50,203 bases of DNA from Arenibacter amylolyticus (GTDB taxonomy: Bacteria; Bacteroidota; Bacteroidia; Flavobacteriales; Flavobacteriaceae), in the NCBI RefSeq assembly GCF_002150785.1, contig NZ_MTAZ01000012.1, positions 1-50,203 of the forward strand, read 5' to 3'. This document shows, in pieces, positions 45,007-50,203 of this stretch (the stretch's first letter is position 1; every line of letters starts with the position of its first letter). A program made the position numbers and the translations under genes. The notes under the pieces were generated by a model. The model was not told where the DNA came from and made no database searches. It was given only the letters and a program-made list of their open reading frames with translations.

Positions 45007-48000
45007 ATGATTAAAAGAACACTATTGTTTTTTAAGCTCTGGCAGAAATTTTTTCCCTATTGGGCAGGTTTTATCCTTGTAGTGCTCGGGCTTGTTCTTC
45101 CAAATTCTTTATGGGCGAACAATTATGAATCCAACGAAATAATCGGTGAATATCAAAGCACCGTAAAAGGGGTTGTGTTAGATGAAACTGGAATGCCCAT
45201 TCCTGGCGCCAATGTCTTGGAAAAGGGAACTACTAACGGAACCGTAACTGATTTTGATGGTAATTATAGTATAAATGTTGCTTCGGATGCAGTTTTAGTA
45301 TTTTCCTACATTGGTTATAGTAATGTAGAGGTTGCTGTAAATGGGCAAAACACTATTGATGTTAGTATGGAAACCGATGTTACTGCCTTGGAGGAAATTG
45401 TGGTAGTTGGGTATGGAACCCAGCGGAAACAAGATCTTACAGGGGCAGTATCAGTGGTAAAAACTGATGATCTGCAAAAGCAACCCTCGGGACAGGTGAC
45501 CAATCAATTGCAAGGAAGGGCTTCTGGAGTTACCATTACAGGAGGAGGACAGCCTGGCGAGGCACCTCAAGTAAAAATTAGGGGGTCTAACACTTTTGGA
45601 AACAACAATCCACTATACGTGGTAGATGGTATTCCAACCGATAATATTAGCGATCTAAACCCTAACGATGTGGCATCCATGCAGGTTTTAAAGGATGCTG
45701 GTTCTGCTTCCATTTATGGATCTAGAGCTGCTAATGGTGTAGTTGTTATTACAACCAAAAAAGGAAAGGGAAAAATGAGGGTGACTTATGACGCGTATTA
45801 TGGTACCCAGATGGTACAGAGCGGTAACCCATGGAATATTCTTTCTTCACAAGAAATGGCCGACTTAACATTTATGGCCTTGAGGAATACCAATCCAGGG
45901 GATCCCATTAACCATAGCCAATACGGTAATGGAGCCACTCCGGTACTTCCAAATTATATTGCTCCTGTTGGTGCAGATACCGTTGATGAGTCGTTGTACA
46001 ACGTAAATCCTAATTATACCAGTAGTTCAGATTTGGATAATTTCTATAGGATTGTAAAGGCTAATAAGCAAGGAACTAATTGGTTCCAAGAAATCTTTAG
46101 TCCGGCTAGTATAACCAGTCATAACTTGTCCGTTAGTAATGGAAATGAAAAAGGAAGTTATTTATTCTCGTTAAACTATTTTGACCAAGAGGGAACTCTG
46201 AAAAACACTTATTTAAAGCGCTATACAATGCGATCTAATACGGTATTCAATATTTCTGACAATATTAGGATAGGACAGAATCTTAGCTTCAGTATTAGAG
46301 AAAATCCTCAAATTAGCGCGTTGAGCGAGGGTAGTGCCATTGGAATGGCCATCAGACAGCAACCAATTATACCTGTTAGGGATATTAAAGGGAATTATGC
46401 TGGATCGTTTGGTTCCGATTTAGGAAACGCGAGGAATCCAGTTGCTATAATGGATCGTACTAGAAATAACAGGGGAGTGTCTAACCGAATTTTCGGAAAC
46501 ATGTTTGCTGAAGTTGACTTTATGGAGAACTTTACGTTTAGAACAAGTTTTGGAGGGCAGTATTACTCTAATAGCTTTAACTCGTTCTCTTTCCCAGAAT
46601 ATGAAAATGCCGAAAATAGTTCGGTAAACACCTATAGGGAAGCCGCACATACGAGCTTCAATTATACTTGGACGAATACCCTTCAGTATCAAAACACTTT
46701 TAATGATGTTCATAACCTGAATGTTTTGGTGGGGACGGAAGCCTATAAGAACAGAGCGAGAGAAGTAGGTGGGTCTATGCAAAGTTATTTCTCTTTTGAT
46801 CCAGATTATGTAACCTTGGAGACTGGTTCGGGAACACAGACCAATTACAGCTGGAAAAGACAAGATGCATTATCTTCCTTGATAGGTAGATTAGATTATA
46901 ACTATGATGACAAATATTTATTGAGTGCTACTATTCGCCGCGATGGGTCCTCTAGGTTTTTAAATAATCAGTATGGATGGTTTCCGGCAGTCAGTGCAGG
47001 GTGGAACATTAGCAATGAAGCTTTTATGCCAGAAATGGATTGGTTAAATGATCTTAAAATCCGTGGTGGTTATGGAGTAATGGGGAATCAATTGAACGTA
47101 GATCCTGCAAACTCGTTTACCACCTTTGGTGGAAATCAGCAGAATTCATACTATGCGATTTCAGGAAGTAATCAAACAATTTCAGAAGGTTTCCAACAAC
47201 AACGAATTGGAAACCCAGATGCAACTTGGGAAAAGAATATCAATTCTAACATAGGATTGGATGCAAGTTTGTTTAATAGCAGTGTACAGTTAAGTTTAGA
47301 TTACTACAAAAAGGAGATTAAAGACTTACTTTTTAATCCTAGCTTACCGGCCACTGTTGGGAATGCTACTGTTCCCTTCGTAAACGTTGCGGAAATGGCA
47401 AACAATGGGTTGGATATGGATGTATCTACCTTTTTTAACCTAACTGACGATTTGCGTTTAAACACTACGCTAACCTTAACTACTTACAATAACGAAATTA
47501 AAAAGATTGCCGATGGTTATAGCTACTTTGACCGGGAAGGCAGACGATTTAACGGTAGTACAATTATTAGAAATGCGGTGGGGCGATCTGTGAGTGAGTT
47601 TTATGGATACAAAATTGTAGGATTTTGGAATTCAGAAGATGAGATTGCCGATGCTAATGCGGAAGCAATTGCAGTAACTGGCGATCCGAATGCTACTTAT
47701 CAACCAGATGTTGCCGTAGGTAGATTTAGGTATGCAGACAGTGATGGTGACGGCAGAATAACCGCTGATGATCGGGTTTTCCTAGGAAATCCAAATCCCG
47801 ACTTCACTTATGGGTTAAACTTAGAATTGATATACAAAAATTGGGATTTGAGCATGTTTCTATATGGATCCCAAGGAAACGATATTTGGAATAATGTGAA
47901 ATGGTGGACAGATTTTTATAGTTCATTTACAGGGGCTAAGAGTCATACAGCACTCTACAACTCCTGGACTCCGCAAAATATGGATGCTAAAGCCCCCATT

Positions 48001-48297
48001 CAGGAAACTACGGGATCGTTTAGTGTAGCAGATGTTCCTAACTCCTATTTTGTTGAGGACGGTTCCTACCTAAGGGCAAAACACATTCAGTTAGGGTACA
48101 CCTTCCCTACAGAATTAATGAACAGAGCCAATATTTCCAAGTTGAGGTTGTATGCTCAAATGGTAAATGCCTTTACAATTACCTCCTATTCAGGAATAGA
48201 TCCGGAAATTTCTGGTGGTACCGTTAATTTTGGAATAGATGAAGGTGCTTATCCCAATCAGAGACAACTTCTATTTGGGGTAAACGTAATTTTTTAA
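45007..48297 (+). CDS. SusC/RagA-type TonB-dependent outer-membrane transporter
   Basis: The barrel half of a SusCD importer that takes up an oligosaccharide, peptide or similar nutrient with energy from TonB. The 1096 residues have a long signal peptide (to about Ala38). A carboxypeptidase-like regulatory domain follows (about 50-130; VKGVVLDETGMPIPGANVLEKG, then TDFDGNYSI), then the SusC signature EEIVVVGYGTQRKQDLTGAV and the plug (PLYVVDGIP, ASIYGSRAANGVVVITTKKG), then a 22-strand barrel ending in LLFGVNVIF. No N-terminal STN/anti-sigma-signalling domain is present. A calcium loop DSDGDGRITADD lies at 911-922. Its stop overlaps the susD start by one base (TAATG). The substrate cannot be told; no CAZyme or sensor gene is in view. 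Confidence 0.96.
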   Translation: MIKRTLLFFKLWQKFFPYWAGFILVVLGLVLPNSLWANNYESNEIIGEYQSTVKGVVLDETGMPIPGANVLEKGTTNGTVTDFDGNYSINVASDAVLVFSYIGYSNVEVAVNGQNTIDVSMETDVTALEEIVVVGYGTQRKQDLTGAVSVVKTDDLQKQPSGQVTNQLQGRASGVTITGGGQPGEAPQVKIRGSNTFGNNNPLYVVDGIPTDNISDLNPNDVASMQVLKDAGSASIYGSRAANGVVVITTKKGKGKMRVTYDAYYGTQMVQSGNPWNILSSQEMADLTFMALRNTNPGDPINHSQYGNGATPVLPNYIAPVGADTVDESLYNVNPNYTSSSDLDNFYRIVKANKQGTNWFQEIFSPASITSHNLSVSNGNEKGSYLFSLNYFDQEGTLKNTYLKRYTMRSNTVFNISDNIRIGQNLSFSIRENPQISALSEGSAIGMAIRQQPIIPVRDIKGNYAGSFGSDLGNARNPVAIMDRTRNNRGVSNRIFGNMFAEVDFMENFTFRTSFGGQYYSNSFNSFSFPEYENAENSSVNTYREAAHTSFNYTWTNTLQYQNTFNDVHNLNVLVGTEAYKNRAREVGGSMQSYFSFDPDYVTLETGSGTQTNYSWKRQDALSSLIGRLDYNYDDKYLLSATIRRDGSSRFLNNQYGWFPAVSAGWNISNEAFMPEMDWLNDLKIRGGYGVMGNQLNVDPANSFTTFGGNQQNSYYAISGSNQTISEGFQQQRIGNPDATWEKNINSNIGLDASLFNSSVQLSLDYYKKEIKDLLFNPSLPATVGNATVPFVNVAEMANNGLDMDVSTFFNLTDDLRLNTTLTLTTYNNEIKKIADGYSYFDREGRRFNGSTIIRNAVGRSVSEFYGYKIVGFWNSEDEIADANAEAIAVTGDPNATYQPDVAVGRFRYADSDGDGRITADDRVFLGNPNPDFTYGLNLELIYKNWDLSMFLYGSQGNDIWNNVKWWTDFYSSFTGAKSHTALYNSWTPQNMDAKAPIQETTGSFSVADVPNSYFVEDGSYLRAKHIQLGYTFPTELMNRANISKLRLYAQMVNAFTITSYSGIDPEISGGTVNFGIDEGAYPNQRQLLFGVNVIF

Positions 48298-50093
48298 TGA
48301 GGATGAACGATAAAATAAAGTATATGAAAATTATAAAACAACTAAGTAGACTATATATACCTATACTAACATCGCTGTTAATTGTAGGTTGTAGTGATAA
48401 TTTCCTAGAGCAACCTGCCTTAGGAGCTTTAAGTGAGGATGTAATTGCCAATAAGGATGGTGTAGATAATTTGCTGACCGGTGCTTACGCGGCCCTGGAT
48501 GGGGTTGGATTTGGAGGTGCAGCTTGGGAAGCAGCGCCTGATAATTGGGTTTACGGTACTGTAGCGGGTGGTGAAGCAAGTAAAGGAAGTTTCGGAGGTG
48601 ACCAACCTGCTATTGATCAAATTGTAAAGTTTATTTCCAATCCATCCAACGGTTATTACAATAGCAAATGGAGAGCGCTATATGGAGGAGTTACCCGAGC
48701 GAATAACACCTTGAAATTATTAGCTAAGGCCACAGATATCTCAGAGGAGGACAGCAAAAATATTGCTGCTCAAGCTCGATTCTTAAGAGGGCACTTTTAT
48801 TTTGAGCTGAAGAAAATGTGGAATATGGTTCCTTGGATCGATGAAACAACTGAAGATCCCAAGCAGCCAAATGATGTAGATATATGGCCTAACATTGAAG
48901 CAGATTTCCAATTTGCATTTGATAACTTACCTGCAGCACAGGACGATTTTGGAAGAGCAAATAAATGGGCAGCAGCGGCCTATTTAGGAAAGACATATTT
49001 ATATCAAAAGAAGTTTAACGAAGCTAAAACTGTCTTTACCGATGTGATCAATAATGGCGTTAATTCAGGAGGAGTTAAGTATGCTTTGGTTGAACGATTC
49101 AGGGATAATTTTGATGCAGCTACTGAAAATAATTCTGAAACAGTTTTCGATATTCAAATGGTAGCTAACGATGGGACCGGTTCCATTGCCAATGCTAATC
49201 AAGGTGGCATGCTAAACTTCCCTTATAATAGTCCATTCAGATGTTGTGGATTCTTTCAGCCTTCACAGGATTTGGTTAATTCCTATAAGACGGATCCGGT
49301 AACCGGACTTCCCGATATTTCAAATTACAACTCAGATCCAGTGAAAAGCGATATGGGGATTACCAGTAGCGAGCCCTTTAGTCCCGATACGAGGACATTG
49401 GATCCAAGGCTAGACTGGACAGTAGGAAGAAGAGGTATACCTTTTCATGATTGGGGCAAGCATCCTGGTATGGCTTGGATAAGGGAGCAGACCTATGGAG
49501 GTCCTTATGCGCCAAAAAAGAATATCTATTGGCAGGCTACGCAAGATCAGTATGCGGATCAAAGCTCTTGGGCGCCGGGTACAGCTATTAATGTTCGTGT
49601 GATCCGATTTGCAGATGTCTTGCTGATGGCAGCTGAGGCAGAAGCACAGGCTGGTAGTTTGGATGTAGCTTTAGATTATGTAAATCGAGTTCGTCAAAGA
49701 GCCGCAAATCCAGATGGCTATTTAAAGCAGTATGTGGATGAAGATGACCCAATGGCTGGATTTGACGAGAACAGTAATGCAGCCAATTACGTGATAGCAG
49801 ATTATACCTTGGCCGACTTTGCATCTAAAGAAATGGCGTTGGAGAGAATCTATTTCGAAAGAAAATTGGAGCTTGCTATGGAAGGGCACCGATTCTTCGA
49901 CTTGGTTAGATGGGGTATTGCAGAAGAAACCCTTAACACCTATTTTGATTATCAGGGAAATATAACCACTGATGTGAGAGGTGGAAGATTTATTCCTGGA
50001 AAAAGTGAATATTATCCCATTCCACAAGCTCAAATAGACTTGAGTGTAGGTGCAGATGGGGAGCCTACCCTAAAACAAAATCCTGGGTACTAA
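48297..50093 (+). CDS. SusD/RagB-type outer-membrane lipoprotein
   Basis: The surface lid that captures substrate for the SusC barrel. It is a helical TPR-like protein of 598 residues. The ATG at 48297 overlaps the susC stop (TAATG), implying coupled translation; the ATG at 48324 would give a tidier signal peptide (MKIIKQLSRLYIPILTSLLIVGC) and is the main alternative. The lipid Cys is in LLIVGCSDNFLEQPALG, the standard SusD start. Family features include ARFLRGHFYFELKKMW, IEADFQFAFDNLPA, GKTYLYQKKFNEAKTVF, VIRFADVLLMAAEAEAQAG, YVNRVRQRA, ERKLELAMEGHRFFDLVRWG and the end YYPIPQAQIDL. Complete. Confidence 0.95.
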   Translation: MRMNDKIKYMKIIKQLSRLYIPILTSLLIVGCSDNFLEQPALGALSEDVIANKDGVDNLLTGAYAALDGVGFGGAAWEAAPDNWVYGTVAGGEASKGSFGGDQPAIDQIVKFISNPSNGYYNSKWRALYGGVTRANNTLKLLAKATDISEEDSKNIAAQARFLRGHFYFELKKMWNMVPWIDETTEDPKQPNDVDIWPNIEADFQFAFDNLPAAQDDFGRANKWAAAAYLGKTYLYQKKFNEAKTVFTDVINNGVNSGGVKYALVERFRDNFDAATENNSETVFDIQMVANDGTGSIANANQGGMLNFPYNSPFRCCGFFQPSQDLVNSYKTDPVTGLPDISNYNSDPVKSDMGITSSEPFSPDTRTLDPRLDWTVGRRGIPFHDWGKHPGMAWIREQTYGGPYAPKKNIYWQATQDQYADQSSWAPGTAINVRVIRFADVLLMAAEAEAQAGSLDVALDYVNRVRQRAANPDGYLKQYVDEDDPMAGFDENSNAANYVIADYTLADFASKEMALERIYFERKLELAMEGHRFFDLVRWGIAEETLNTYFDYQGNITTDVRGGRFIPGKSEYYPIPQAQIDLSVGADGEPTLKQNPGY

Positions 50094-50123
50094 TTCCCTG
50101 CAGAGCAGTAAAGTCTTTAAATG

Positions 50124-50161
50124 AAAGAAGCCATTCCAACAATTGGAATGGCTTCTTTTTT
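50124..50161 (+). terminator. Strong terminator of the susC-susD operon
   Basis: A perfect 16-bp stem (50124-50139 and 50143-50158) with a CAA loop, and a T run reaching 50161. The group II intron begins at the very next base. Confidence 0.92.
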
Positions 50162-50203
50162 GTGTGCCGTGCATGGTAATTCGCTAGGTGGTGAAAGTCC
50201 ACT
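50162..50203 (+). mobile_element. 5' end of a group II intron (probably class IIC), cut by the window edge
   Basis: The sequence opens with GTGTG, the conserved 5' splice-site consensus of group II introns (GUGYG). It continues GTGTGCC-GTGCAT-GGTA (short stem TGCC/GGTA), then CTAGGTGGTGAAAGTCCACT, in which GTGG (50188-50191) pairs with CCAC (50199-50202) around TGAAAGT. This layout, including the GTGAAAGTCC box, is that of the start of domain I in bacterial introns such as B.h.I1 of Bacillus halodurans (recalled, not aligned). The junction lies immediately after the T-run of a terminator hairpin, the preferred target of class IIC introns. Only 42 bases are visible; the reverse transcriptase/maturase and domains V-VI would lie to the right. 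Confidence 0.75.

Noticed and set aside
1-50203. CRISPR arrays, prophage, transposases, toxin-antitoxin or defence systems
   Set aside because: No regularly spaced repeats, integrase, transposase, phage or defence-type genes were found. The only mobile signal is the intron end at 50162.

Overview
The window looks like part of a chromosome from a marine-type member of the Flavobacteriaceae (Bacteroidota). The evidence is GldJ and PorV of gliding motility and the type IX secretion system, a SusC/SusD pair, a PafA-type alkaline phosphatase, an HPRT-adenylate kinase fusion, AT-rich DNA without Shine-Dalgarno sites, and repeated TAnnTTTG promoter elements. Nearly every gene belongs to a recognisable family, and most of the window is core genome. 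No phage, CRISPR array or transposase is visible. The one mobile element is cut by the right edge.

Layout. 1-2.1 kb: an orphan lipoprotein sulfatase and tRNA-Val(GAC). 2.1-6.7 kb: murF and gldJ (minus strand), then porV (plus strand), with no porU between gldJ and porV. 6.7-10.1 kb: cdd, then pdhA-pdhC (E1 alpha and a two-lipoyl E2). 10.3-13.1 kb: an M28 peptidase overlapping an SDR, facing an AI-2E/PerM-type membrane protein. 13.6-18.3 kb: a sprT-like - GDP-mannose pyrophosphorylase - DUF389 run that meets an MlaE/MlaF-type ABC pair tail to tail. 18.4-25.7 kb: pafA, then a minus-strand cluster (KAS III-like, methyltransferase, GT2) and gcvP. 25.8-30 kb: a UbiA-like membrane protein, an ECF sigma factor with a 76-residue putative zinc anti-sigma factor, a rhodanese lipoprotein and an M3 oligopeptidase. 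30.2-33.1 kb: purK-purE divergent from the hpt-adk fusion. 33.3-35.4 kb: obg, a DUF4136 lipoprotein and DoxX. 35.5-41.6 kb: a 2024-residue alpha-2-macroglobulin-like protein lacking the thioester cysteine. 41.8-44.5 kb: cupin and SDR (minus), then mpl (plus). 45.0-50.1 kb: a SusC/SusD pair ending in a strong terminator.

The most interesting hidden signal is at the right edge. Directly after the T-run of the susD terminator, at 50162, the sequence switches to the conserved 5' end of a bacterial group II intron (GTGTGCC... then a GTGG/CCAC hairpin). Insertion just behind a terminator hairpin is the habit of class IIC introns. Other points worth a second look are the missing porU, the fused purine-salvage/adenylate kinase enzyme with a possible internal start, the minimal anti-sigma factor, the SDR without a catalytic Tyr/Lys, the UbiA-like protein without its first Asp motif, and the uncharacterised KAS III-methyltransferase-GT2 cluster.
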